From assembly GCA_003021335.1 (NCBI GenBank), contig PXQL01000048.1, positions 1 to 15,268 of the forward strand: DNA of 15,268 nt. Direction: 5' to 3'. This stretch comes from Halobacteriales archaeon QH_10_67_13. Its GTDB lineage: Archaea; Halobacteriota; Halobacteria; Halobacteriales; Haloarculaceae. Both the position numbers and the translations under genes were made by a program. The notes below the pieces were generated by a model that had not been told where the DNA came from, did not search any database, and saw nothing but the letters and a program-made list of their open reading frames with translations. The first letter of the stretch is position 1; every line of letters begins with the position of its first letter. Shown piece after piece: positions 7,148 through 14,470 of this stretch.

Positions 7148-7779
7148 CAGAGATCGCCCCGCCGATCGTCATGGCGAGCCTGAGCGGCCGAGCCGACGCC
7201 GCGTGGGCCCGCCACGGCGCCGAGCACGTCGGTGCGGCCGTCCTCGGCGGGATTGCACTCGACGAGCCGACCCGTGATGCGGCTCGCGCCCTGGTCGATC
7301 GGGGGCGCCAGGAGTTTCTGCCCGCCGACCCGGTCGCCTTCTTGGACGCCCAGCTCGCGGAACTCACCGATCTCCCGATTGTGGCGGGATTTAACATCCG
7401 GGCGCGGGAGCCGTCCCGGCTCGCCGCGCAGGTCGGTGCCGCCGCCCGAACGGGCGCCACGGTGAGCGTGAAACTCCGGGCAGAGCTCGACGGCGTGTCG
7501 GTCCGAGCTGTCGGCGAGCGGGCCGCCGCGGCCGGTGCCGATCTGTTGCACGTCGACGCGATGGACTCTCCCGAGGCCGTCCGGGCGCTCGCCCCTGTCG
7601 AGGCGACGGTCGTCGCCAACAACGGCGTCCGGGACGCAGAGACCGCGGCCGCGTACTTCCGTCGCGGCGCCGACGCCGTCAGCGTCGCCCGGCCGAGCAC
7701 CGATCCGGCCGCACTCGAACGCATCGCTGCGGCCGTCGAAACGCGGCTGGGATCGGTCGCGGTCCCAGGTCGCCGATGA
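7144..7779 (+). CDS. TIM-barrel, dihydrouridine-synthase-like flavoprotein of unknown reaction
   Basis: This 211-residue protein starts with GTG, overlapping cofD by 4 bases. It has the layout of a FMN-dependent TIM barrel: PIVMASLSG at the N-terminus, [11 protein letters not shown] (107-117, the strand that holds the Lys-x-Arg of dihydrouridine synthases), LLHVDAMD (134-141), and [11 protein letters not shown] (156-166) followed by [10 protein letters not shown] (175-184), the usual FMN-phosphate loops. It is shorter than true tRNA-dihydrouridine synthases (normally over 300 residues), lacks the RNA-binding C-terminal domain, and contains no cysteine, so the Dus catalytic Cys is absent. It is likely annotated as Dus-like in related genomes. 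The operon context suggests a role in cofactor metabolism rather than tRNA modification; that is inference. Confidence 0.8.
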   Translation: MTEIAPPIVMASLSGRADAAWARHGAEHVGAAVLGGIALDEPTRDAARALVDRGRQEFLPADPVAFLDAQLAELTDLPIVAGFNIRAREPSRLAAQVGAAARTGATVSVKLRAELDGVSVRAVGERAAAAGADLLHVDAMDSPEAVRALAPVEATVVANNGVRDAETAAAYFRRGADAVSVARPSTDPAALERIAAAVETRLGSVAVPGRR

Positions 7780-8618
7780 GCCGGTCGGTCGCGGCAAACG
7801 CCGAGCTCGCCCTGTTGCTTGAGGTGGCCAGCACGCCCAAGCCGGGCAACGTCGATCGTCACCGGGAGTACCCTGCTCTACGGTTCGAGCAGTTTCTCGC
7901 CGGCGCCGTCGGGACACGTTCGGGGTTCGCGTCCGCGGCGGCGGGCGAGCCGGTCGGCCGGGCGATCGAGCGGGCCGTCGCCGGCATGAGCGATCAGGAC
8001 GGGGGCAACACGCAGTTCGGGGCGGTCCTCGCGATCGCCCCGCTGGCCGCCGCCGCCGGCCGATCGGACACGACTCTCTCGCCTGACGGCGTGAGCGTGG
8101 TCGTCGCGGAGACGACCGTCGAAGATACCGTCGGCTTCTACCGGGCGTTTGACCACGTCGATGTCGCGGTCGGGGATCCTCCCGAGGAGCTGGCCGCTCT
8201 CGATGTCCGGCGGGGCAGCGAGGCCGTGTCGGCGGTCCGCGAGCGCGGGCTCGCGCTGGCAGAGCTGCTCGCCGAGAGCGCCGACGTCGACGACATCGCC
8301 CGCGAGTGGACCCGAGGATTTCCCCGCACCTTTTGTGCTGCCGAGGAGATCGCCGGCCGCGAGGGCCCGGTCACCGACAGGGCTGCGGCGGTCTTTCTCG
8401 AGTTACTCGCCGACCGGCTCGACACGTTCGTGATCACCAAACACGGCCGCGAGACTGCCAGCGAGGTGCGCCGGCGGGCGCGGGCCGCCCTCAACGGAAC
8501 CGAGGACGTCGACGCGCTTGCCGCGGAGCTTGTCGACCGCGGCATCAACCCCGGAACGACCGCTGACCTCGTCGCTGCGGCGCTGTTTGTCGCCCTCCAG
8601 CGGGGGACGAGCCCGTGA
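7776..8618 (+). CDS. CitG/MdcB-like (triphosphoribosyl-dephospho-CoA synthase family) protein
   Basis: This 280-residue protein overlaps the previous gene by 4 bases (ATGA). Family motifs are clear: TPKPGNVDRHREY (residues 20-32), LRFEQFLAGAVG (35-46), SDQDGGNTQFGAVLAIAPL (72-90) and FVITKHGRE near 218-226. In bacteria CitG makes the citrate lyase prosthetic-group precursor from ATP and dephospho-CoA, but no citrate or malonate lyase gene is present here. The archaeal branch therefore probably adds a ribosyl-phosphate-type group to another acceptor; the reaction is not established. Its place between a flavin-type TIM barrel and a DUF447 protein behind cofD points to cofactor biosynthesis. Confidence 0.85.
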   Translation: MSRSVAANAELALLLEVASTPKPGNVDRHREYPALRFEQFLAGAVGTRSGFASAAAGEPVGRAIERAVAGMSDQDGGNTQFGAVLAIAPLAAAAGRSDTTLSPDGVSVVVAETTVEDTVGFYRAFDHVDVAVGDPPEELAALDVRRGSEAVSAVRERGLALAELLAESADVDDIAREWTRGFPRTFCAAEEIAGREGPVTDRAAAVFLELLADRLDTFVITKHGRETASEVRRRARAALNGTEDVDALAAELVDRGINPGTTADLVAAALFVALQRGTSP

Positions 8619-9226
8619 CCGACGACCCGGTCGCCTGGCCCGTCGAGCTCCGCGGGGTGACCGAGACCCTCGTGACGACGCTCGGTCCCAACGACCTGTG
8701 GAACGTGGCCCCGCTCGGCGTCCACGCCCCGGCGGCGTCGGGGCTCTCGGAAGCGGCCGCCTCCGCGAGTCATCCCGCGGCCAGGACGTGGGGCCAGACC
8801 CGCACCTGGCGGAACTTCCGCGAGCGCGGCGGCGGGTACGTCCAGTTCACCCGCGACCCGGAGGTGTTCGTCGAGGCGGCCCTGTCGATCACCGAGCGCG
8901 ACGAGCCGGTTCTCGCGGAGGCAGACGCCTGGGTGCGGGTCGGGGTGACGCGGGTCGCCGAGGGAACCGCCGGCGAAACCGACTGGACCGACTGGCGGCT
9001 CGAAGCCCTCGAAGCCGAGGTCGAACGCGAGCACGTCCCGACGTTCAACAGAGGCTACGCCGCCGTGATCGAGGCGACCGTCGCCGCCTCGCGGCTCGAC
9101 GTGCCCAGCTACGACACCGAGCGGCTCAGGGACCGCCTGGAGTATTTTATCGGCGTCGCGGAGCGGGCCGGCGGTCCCGCCGAGCGCCGCGCGATCGACC
9201 GCGTCCGGGCACTGACAGAGGAGTGA
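8615..9226 (+). CDS. DUF447 family protein
   Basis: This 203-residue protein starts with GTG overlapping the CitG-like stop by 4 bases. The N-terminal block GVTETLVTTLGPNDLWNVAP followed by LGV is the signature of the archaeal DUF447 family, which has a flavin-reductase-like split-barrel fold. Other visible blocks are TWGQTRTWRNF and YVQFTRDPEVFVEAAL. The function is unknown. DUF447 proteins are known mainly from archaea, and to my recollection also accompany tetrahydromethanopterin-type C1 genes in some methylotrophic bacteria. Last gene of the cofD operon; 49 bases separate it from rps17e. Confidence 0.88.
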   Translation: MTDDPVAWPVELRGVTETLVTTLGPNDLWNVAPLGVHAPAASGLSEAAASASHPAARTWGQTRTWRNFRERGGGYVQFTRDPEVFVEAALSITERDEPVLAEADAWVRVGVTRVAEGTAGETDWTDWRLEALEAEVEREHVPTFNRGYAAVIEATVAASRLDVPSYDTERLRDRLEYFIGVAERAGGPAERRAIDRVRALTEE

Positions 9227-9275
9227 CCGTCGAGTCGAACCACTTTTCCGGACACTCCGACAATCATCGGTAACA

Positions 9276-9467
9276 ATGGCTATCAAACCCGCCTACGTGA
9301 AAAAGACCGGTCGACAGCTGCTCGAACAGTACCCGAACGCCTGGGGCCCCGAGTTCGAGCACAACAAGGAACTCGTCGCGGAGCTAACAAACATCGAATC
9401 GAAAAGCGTCCGCAACCGCATCGCAGGGTACGTTACCAGCAAACACAACGCACCCACAGAATCGTAA
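9276..9467 (+). CDS. rps17e: 30S ribosomal protein S17e
   Basis: This 63-residue protein is the archaeal/eukaryotic-type S17e of the small ribosomal subunit, with no bacterial counterpart. The start MAIKPAYVKKTGRQLLEQYP, the block FEHNKELVAELTNIESKSVR, and the end RIAGYVTSKHN are typical. Length is normal. It is separated from the DUF447 gene by a 49-base gap that contains cacttttcc (9240-9248) as a possible promoter element. It converges on sufD, with only 14 bases between the two stops. Confidence 0.95.
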   Translation: MAIKPAYVKKTGRQLLEQYPNAWGPEFEHNKELVAELTNIESKSVRNRIAGYVTSKHNAPTES

Positions 9468-9481
9468 CTGTCGGTTGAAAC

Positions 9482-10699
9482 TCAGCCGAGTCGCGCTGTG
9501 ATCGCCGCCTCAAGATCTTCTCTAAACTCCTTGACCTCGATTTCCTCCATCACGGGGACAAAAAAGCCCTCGACGAGCATGTCCGTCGCCGTGTCCGGAT
9601 CGATCGCCCGGGAGGTCATGTACAGCATCTCCTCGGCGTCGACCTGACCGACGGTCGCCGAGTGGCTGGCTTCAGTGTCGTGGTTGTTGATGATCAGCTT
9701 CGGTGAGGCGTCTGCCTCGCTCTCGTCTGAGAGCATGAGGGTGTTCTCGCGCTGGTAGGAGTTCGTGTCCCAGGCTTTGGAGCCGACGTCTTGGACGCCC
9801 TCGTAGACCGATCGGGCCTGATCGTCGAGCACGCCGCGGGTCACAAGATCGGCCGTGGTGTGTTCGGCCTCGTGCCAGACCCGGCTTGCGACATCGAAGT
9901 GCTGATCGCCGCGGCCAAAAAAGGCCCCGACGATTGTCGACTCGGCGCCTTGCCCTTCGAGGTGGGTTTCGACGGTGCTTTTGTTTAGCCGTGAGCCGAT
10001 TGTTCCCTCGATCCAGTTGACCTGGCCGTACTGCCCGGCGCGCCCGACCTTCGTCTGGAAGTTATAGGCGTCCTCGTCGAGCTGCTGGAGCGTGCCGTAC
10101 TGAATCCGGGCGTTCTCGCCGGCGATCGCTTCGACGATCCCGCTGTAGTACTGCCTGTCGCCGGGACTGTCGCCGGTGTCCTGTCGTTCGAGGATCGTCA
10201 CCGAGGCCGACTCCTCGGCGACCACCAGCGTGTAGTTGAACAGCGACCGGCTGTTTGTCGTCGTCCGGATGGTGACATCCTCGGCTCGGACGCCTTCGGG
10301 AACGTACACGACCGTTCCGGTCGAGAACAGTGCCGTCGACAGCGCGGTGAGGTAGTTACGCTCGGGGTCGACGGTCCGGCCGAACTCGGTCTCTATCAGG
10401 TCGCCGTGCTCGGTCAGGGCGGTCTCCCAGTCGAGCACCTCCGCGCCCGCCGCGGTGACGCGGTCTTTCTGTTGGGTGCCCTTCAGAGGATCGACGAACT
10501 CCTCGAAGGCGAGCCCGTGGAGGTCTGTCCAGTCCCGCCCCGGCGTCCGGATGACCTTGGGCATCTCCAGCTCACCGAGCGCCTCGAGAGCATCGAGACG
10601 AGTCTCTAAGAGCCACTCGGGCTCGCCGAGTTCGCCGCTGATCGTCCGGACCTGCTCCGGGGAGAGCGTCTCGTGGACGTCGACGTTCGCCTGTGACAT
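9482..10699 (-). CDS. sufD: Fe-S cluster assembly protein SufD
   Basis: This 405-residue beta-helix scaffold partner of SufB works in the SufBC2D iron-sulfur assembly complex in the cytosol. The C-terminal core has KLIINNHDTEASHSATVGQ, in which His346 matches the functional His360 of E. coli SufD, followed by DPDTATDMLVEGFF and an acidic tail. The N-terminal 110 residues are the usual helical domain (EPEWLLETRLDALEAL). The start at ATG 10699 shares a base with the sufB stop (TAATG), so translation is coupled. Last gene of the operon sufC-sufB-sufD. The sequence looks intact. Confidence 0.93.
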   Translation of the reverse strand: MSQANVDVHETLSPEQVRTISGELGEPEWLLETRLDALEALGELEMPKVIRTPGRDWTDLHGLAFEEFVDPLKGTQQKDRVTAAGAEVLDWETALTEHGDLIETEFGRTVDPERNYLTALSTALFSTGTVVYVPEGVRAEDVTIRTTTNSRSLFNYTLVVAEESASVTILERQDTGDSPGDRQYYSGIVEAIAGENARIQYGTLQQLDEDAYNFQTKVGRAGQYGQVNWIEGTIGSRLNKSTVETHLEGQGAESTIVGAFFGRGDQHFDVASRVWHEAEHTTADLVTRGVLDDQARSVYEGVQDVGSKAWDTNSYQRENTLMLSDESEADASPKLIINNHDTEASHSATVGQVDAEEMLYMTSRAIDPDTATDMLVEGFFVPVMEEIEVKEFREDLEAAITARLG

Positions 10700-12114
10700 T
10701 ATCCGAGCGAGCCTTCCATCTCGAGTTCGATCAGGCGGTTGAGCTCAACCGCGTACTCGATGGGTAGTTCCTCGGTGATCGGCTCGATGAACCCGGCAAC
10801 GATCATCTGCTTTGCGTCGTCGTCGTCGAGGCCGCGCGACTGCAGGTAGAACACGTCCTCGTCGCCGATCTTTCCGACCGTCGCCTCGTGGGCGACGTCG
10901 ACCTTCGACTCGTTGATCTCCATGTACGGCATCGTGTCCGAAGTCGACTCGTTGTCGAACATCAGGGCGTCACACTCGACGGCTGTCGAGGAGTTCTCGG
11001 CGCCGTCGGCGATGTGCACCAGTCCACGGTAGTTGGTGCGGCCGCCGTCCTTGCTGATCGACTTCGACTCGATCGAGGAACTGGTCCGGGGGGCGTTGTG
11101 ATACACCTTCGCGCCGGTGTCGATATCTTGCCCTTCACCGGCCATGGCGATCGTGATGTGGTTGTCGGTCGCACCCGGTCCCTTGAGCACCGAGGACGGA
11201 TAGAGCATCGTGACCTTCGAGCCCATCGAGCCCGAGACCCACTCCATCGTTCCCTCGCGCTCGACCAGAGCGCGCTTGGTGTTGAGGTTGTAGGTGCTTC
11301 GCGACCAGTTCTGGACCGTGGAGTACTGGACGTGGGCGTTCTCGCCGACGAACACCTCGACGCCCCCGGAGTGGAGGTTGAACTCGGAGTACTTCGGCGC
11401 CGAGCAGCCCTCGATGTAGTGGACTTCCGAGCCCTCCTCGGCGATGATCAGCGTGTGCTCGAACTGACCCATCCCCTCGGAGTTCATCCGGAAGTACGCC
11501 TGCACGGGCATCTCGACGGTCGTGTTCTCCGGGATGTAGACGAACGACCCGCCCGACCAGATCGCCCCGTGCAGGGCGGCGAACTTGTTGTCGCTCGGGG
11601 GGACCGCGGAAGTCATGAAGTGCTCGCGGACGATCTCTTCGTGTTCCTGGACCGCCTTGTCCATGTCACAGAAGATGACGCCTTTGTCCTCCCAGCGCTC
11701 CTGCATGTTCTGGTAGACGATCTCGGACTCGTACTGAGCACCCACGCCCGAGAGCGCCTCCTTCTCGGCCTCGGGAATACCCAGCTTGTCGAAGGTGTCC
11801 TGGATCTCCTCGGGGAGGTCCTCCCACTCCTCGACGCCGCCACGGACATCGATGTCCGGGCGGATGTAGGGGACGATCTCGTCGACCTCGACCTCGGAGA
11901 GGTCCGGACCCCAGTCGGGCATCGGCAGCTCCTGCCAGAGCTTGAGCGCCCGCAGCCGCCGCTCGAGCATCCACTCGGGCTCGTCTTTGTCCTCGGAGAT
12001 GACCCGGATGGTCTCCTCGTCGAGGCCCTTTTCGGCTTCGAACGCCGAGTGCTCTTCCTTTTTGAATTCGAACTGTGCTTCCGTGTTGGTCTCTTGGATG
12101 TCTTCTGAACTCAT
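10699..12114 (-). CDS. sufB: Fe-S cluster assembly protein SufB
   Basis: This 471-residue SufB is the scaffold subunit on which the nascent Fe-S cluster is built. It has the conserved helical start (EPEWMLERRLRALKLW), GAQYESEIVYQNMQERWEDK, FMTSAVPPSDNKFAALHGAI, YIEGCSAPKYSEFNLHSGG with Cys237 (equivalent to the conserved mid-protein Cys), and VDVAHEATVGKIGDEDVFYL near the C-terminus. The ATG at 12114 lies 3 bases after the sufC stop. Coding quality is high throughout, in contrast to sufC. The operon as a whole is the main iron-sulfur assembly system expected in haloarchaea. Confidence 0.96.
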   Translation of the reverse strand: MSSEDIQETNTEAQFEFKKEEHSAFEAEKGLDEETIRVISEDKDEPEWMLERRLRALKLWQELPMPDWGPDLSEVEVDEIVPYIRPDIDVRGGVEEWEDLPEEIQDTFDKLGIPEAEKEALSGVGAQYESEIVYQNMQERWEDKGVIFCDMDKAVQEHEEIVREHFMTSAVPPSDNKFAALHGAIWSGGSFVYIPENTTVEMPVQAYFRMNSEGMGQFEHTLIIAEEGSEVHYIEGCSAPKYSEFNLHSGGVEVFVGENAHVQYSTVQNWSRSTYNLNTKRALVEREGTMEWVSGSMGSKVTMLYPSSVLKGPGATDNHITIAMAGEGQDIDTGAKVYHNAPRTSSSIESKSISKDGGRTNYRGLVHIADGAENSSTAVECDALMFDNESTSDTMPYMEINESKVDVAHEATVGKIGDEDVFYLQSRGLDDDDAKQMIVAGFIEPITEELPIEYAVELNRLIELEMEGSLG

Positions 12115-12117
12115 AGT

Positions 12118-12932
12118 TTATGCCGCGTGTGCCTCCTCGCGCACGAACTCATAGCCCTCGTCTTCGAGCTGTTCTGCGAGCTCCGGACCGCCGCTCTTTG
12201 CGATCTCGCCGTCGAGCATCACGTGGACGTGGTCGGGCTCGACGTAATCTAAGATTCGCTGGTAGTGGGTGATCTGGAGGATACCGGCGCCCTGTTTGTC
12301 TCTGAGCGCGTTGATCCCGTCGGCGACGTCCTGCAGGCGATCGATGTCAAGTCCCGAGTCGATCTCGTCGAGTACCGTGATCTCCGGCTCCAGGATCGCC
12401 GCCTGCAGCACCTCGTTTTGTTTCTTCTCGCCCCCGGAGAACCCGACGTTGAGATACCGACTGGCGAACGACTCGTCCATGTCGAGCAGCTCCATTTTCT
12501 CCTGGAGGATCTGCTGGAACTCGGCGACGCCGACCTCTCCTTCCTCGCCGCCTTCCATCGGCGCGGTGTCGTACCCCGCCGCGTCCTCGTTCGTGGCGTC
12601 GGCGGGTTCGTCCTCGCTTTCCTCCTCTTCGAACAGCTCCTCGCGCTCGTCGAGTTTTGCGTTCAGAGCCGTCCGGAGGAAGTTGACCATCGTTACGCCC
12701 TCGATCTCGACGGGGTACTGAAAGCCCAGGAAGATCCCGAGTGCGGCCCGCTCGTTGGGCTCGAGCTCGAGCAGCTCCCACTCGTCGGCCTCGGCTGCCT
12801 CGAACTCGTCGCCGTCGAGTTCGAGCGTGACCGATCCCCCCGTGACCTCGTAGGCCGGGTGTCCGGCGACCACCTTCGCGCGTCCTCTTCGGCGACCTCT
12901 GCGCGAAGGTCTTCGATAGTGAGTGTTGCCAT
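12118..12932 (-). pseudogene. sufC: SufC ABC-type ATPase with deletion of the Walker A region
   Basis: SufC is the ATPase of the SufBC2D complex. The ATG at 12932 gives MATLTIEDLRAEVAEED, the expected N-terminus, ending at 12882. The DNA then jumps, in another frame, to AKVVAGHPAYEVTGG (from 12879), which in SufC follows the P-loop. The roughly 30 residues between, which carry LRGV...GEIHALMGPNGSGKST in homologues, are absent, with a lost length of 3n+1 bases. The remaining 251-codon frame from GTG 12873 is intact: Q-loop FQYPVEIEGV (51-60), signature FSGGEKKQNE (145-154), Walker B VLDEID (167-172) and His203 of the H-loop. It also has an acidic insertion (about 76-115) typical of haloarchaeal SufC. 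Without Walker A the protein could not hydrolyse ATP. Sequence error is a serious alternative because SufC is expected to be essential. Confidence 0.88.
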
Positions 12933-13332
12933 AATTATCCTTAGGTATGCCGAAAGTAGGTCTTCCACCACATAATCCTTTCGAGTACTGCCGTCTCGGT
13001 TTCCGAAACCGAAAGCAGAGTTTCCGATCGCCAAATCCGGCGTCGAGCCGTCGGCGCTCGGCCCGACCGGGTCGATCTCAACGCTCATATCTCGTTCGCG
13101 AGACGGCCACATATGACATCCTCCCCGGCGTGAACAGTAGTTGCAAATTGTGCATTGAGCGTGTCGAAAACACAGCCCTCAGAGTTTAATTCGGCCTAAA
13201 ATACTGTACAATAAATCACGAGAAACGATAGAATATCCTATCTGTGTTAGTTCCAAATTAATCGCTTAGAAATAAAGCTGTCTGCAGAAAGCTGTCGCTA
13301 CCCGTCTACAATACCTGCAGAGTGAGAATGTT
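12933..13332 (+). other. Non-coding stretch upstream of sufC, with composition shift
   Basis: About 400 bases without a supported gene. The part next to sufC (12933-12980) should hold its promoter; candidate elements on the minus strand are TACTTT 21-26 bases ahead of the ATG and a more distant GGATTATG, neither strong. At 13089-13102 there is a short inverted repeat tctcg-ttcg-cgaga. From about 13135 the DNA becomes AT-rich (for example 13185-13280) and contains stops in all frames I checked. The frame open from 12947 to 13189 has no protein-like character. Confidence 0.6.
13113..13134. mobile_element. Possible IS200/IS605 (IS1341-type) right-end remnant
   Basis: The sequence gacatcctccccggcg (13115-13130) followed by tgaac resembles, on the opposite strand, the GGGGAGGATGTCA end that I associate with haloarchaeal IS200/IS605 elements and their TnpB-linked right ends. 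In complete copies a complementary arm follows to form a hairpin; here the match stops after gtgaac. No transposase or TnpB ORF is attached. The identification is from memory of such ends and is tentative. It sits at the border between core and AT-rich DNA. Confidence 0.3.
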
Positions 13333-13770
13333 CTACGACGGGGGATCAGCCCAGACTTCGTGGACGTACGCTAACAGCAACTTCGCCGTCGCGGGTGGTG
13401 ACTCTTCAATCGAGATTCCAAGTGCATCACGAACCAACTTGCTGACTAACACCCACATGTTGTACAATAGTGTCGCAAACGAGAAATAGAATAGTCAGAG
13501 CGCGAAGTCTATCGACGCAGTTTTTGCCAAGAAATCAAGAGTGGCCTGGAAACTTGTCTCAATCCCCCAGCGGCGCTCGTATACCTCCACAAGTCGTCGC
13601 GCTGATTTCTCTGTCAGTGTCCGGTTCGTGATGAGGGTAAAGGACTCGTCATCGGTCCCTTCCTTGGTGGTGTCACCACTCGAGTAATCTCGGTAGACTC
13701 ATACGGCGGCCGACTCCGATTCATTGTCGCACTAAACGCTGGCGACGAGACGCTCGCCAAAGCTCAGCAT
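13333..13770 (-). pseudogene. Decayed IS4-type transposase, C-terminal remnant
   Basis: Reading the minus strand in one frame gives VYRDYSSGDTTKEGTDDESF, then LITNRTLTEKSARRLVEVYE, RRWGIETSFQATLDFLAKTA and SIDFAL, a stop, LFYFSFATLLYNMWVLVSKL, and a final stop at 13333-13335. This is the C-terminal DDE region of haloarchaeal IS4-superfamily transposases; the YERRWGIE block carries the catalytic Glu. In-frame stops occur at 13495-13497 (TGA), 13699-13701 (TGA) and 13732-13734 (TAG), and the Lys of the Y-x2-R-x3-E-x6-K signature is Leu. The N-terminal half and its two catalytic Asp residues are missing. The element is dead; no terminal inverted repeats were found. Confidence 0.82.
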
Positions 13771-13786
13771 ACGCGAGGATTCATGC

Positions 13787-13810
13787 CCGCCGATAAAAAC
13801 CGTTCGGCGG
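13787..13810 (-). terminator. Hairpin downstream of the secreted-protein gene
   Basis: Inverted repeat ccgccga (13787-13793) and tcggcgg (13804-13810) with a 10-base loop; on the minus strand the loop contains TTTTT. It begins 26 bases past the stop of the gene ending at 13837. It could act as a terminator or RNA 3' end; the T-run is in the loop rather than after the stem, so confidence is low. Confidence 0.3.
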
Positions 13811-13836
13811 CGACAGCATCTCACGACACACGTCGG

Positions 13837-14340
13837 TCAGAACTGGGCGATGACGTAGACGTGGTACGGTTGCCCGTCGTAACGGACGTAGACGCCGCCG
13901 GACTCGGACGGCTGTTCGATGTCGTTTCTCAGCGCGTCGAACCGTTGATACTCCTCGTCGGTCAACTCAGCAGTAACCGTTCCGCTCGTCCGGGCGGACT
14001 CAGTGACTGTTTGTTCGACGATGTCGAGGTCTCGGACCGTGTCCATGTCCAATACCGTGGCAGTGTCCGGAGCGGTACCGTTGGACGCTGGAGCAACGTG
14101 CAAATGTGTTGATGCCGACGACGAGACGGTGACTGATTCGTTGTCGTCTATCGTTGGACCGACCGTCTCGTTGTCCGCGGATGCGTTACAGCTGGGCTGT
14201 CTTTCCGACTGTTCGTCCTCGTGGTTGCCGGTGTTCATCTTGGAGGGCTCCCCATCAGTTAGGAGCGTTGGGTTGGCTGACACAACGCCGCTAGTGACGG
14301 CAAGGACCAGTATCAAGACTGTTATTCGCTTCCAGACCAT
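13837..14340 (-). CDS. Secreted protein of unknown function
   Basis: This 167-residue protein has a clear Sec-type signal peptide: positively charged MVWKR, a hydrophobic stretch ITVLILVLAVTSGVV (6-20), and a likely cleavage site after VSA (residue 22). The mature part is Thr/Ser/Asp/Glu-rich and low-complexity up to about residue 115, then has a more structured-looking C-terminus with AELTDEEYQRFDALRNDIE and VYVRYDGQPYHVYVIAQF. It contains a single Cys (about residue 51) and no membrane segment or lipobox. I do not recognise the family. It is divergent from the Tat protease fragment and has its own TATA-like site. GC is lower than in the core genes upstream. It might be an extracellular accessory or inhibitor for the neighbouring protease, but nothing in the sequence proves that. 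Confidence 0.75.
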   Translation of the reverse strand: MVWKRITVLILVLAVTSGVVSANPTLLTDGEPSKMNTGNHEDEQSERQPSCNASADNETVGPTIDDNESVTVSSSASTHLHVAPASNGTAPDTATVLDMDTVRDLDIVEQTVTESARTSGTVTAELTDEEYQRFDALRNDIEQPSESGGVYVRYDGQPYHVYVIAQF

Positions 14341-14364
14341 TCGAAAAAAAAGTTGCGGCGTACT

Positions 14365-14371
14365 GCATAAG
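14365..14371 (-). promoter_or_regulatory. TATA-like element for the secreted-protein gene
   Basis: The minus strand reads CTTATGC 25-31 bases ahead of the ATG at 14340, followed by a T-rich stretch just before the start codon. Position fits a leaderless haloarchaeal promoter. Confidence 0.4.
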
Positions 14372-14439
14372 TGTCTTGTGACCAGACTTCAAAAATTGTT
14401 TAAATATCTGCCTGAACAATAAGTTCTTTTTAACAAAGA

Positions 14440-14448
14440 TTTAATTAG
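14440..14448 (+). promoter_or_regulatory. TATA box for the Tat protease gene
   Basis: The sequence tttaattag is 23-31 bases ahead of the ATG at 14471. The whole intergenic region 14341-14470 is AT-rich, so several alternatives exist (for example tttaaatat at 14399-14407), but this one has the right spacing. Confidence 0.5.
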
Positions 14449-14470
14449 TGTAGATACAAGATGAAATAAT

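Noticed and set aside
10888..12108. Long open frame of 406 codons on the plus strand, antisense to sufB
   Set aside because: Composition is Val/Asp/Leu/Arg-rich shadow of a GC-rich gene; sufB on the other strand has unmistakable family motifs throughout.
12265..12975. 236-codon plus-strand frame antisense to sufC
   Set aside because: Shadow of the SufC body; no family features.
13277..13300. Direct repeat agctgtc/agctgtc near the transposase remnant
   Set aside because: Only 7 bases and no matching copy on the other side of the element, so not supported as a target duplication or terminal repeat.
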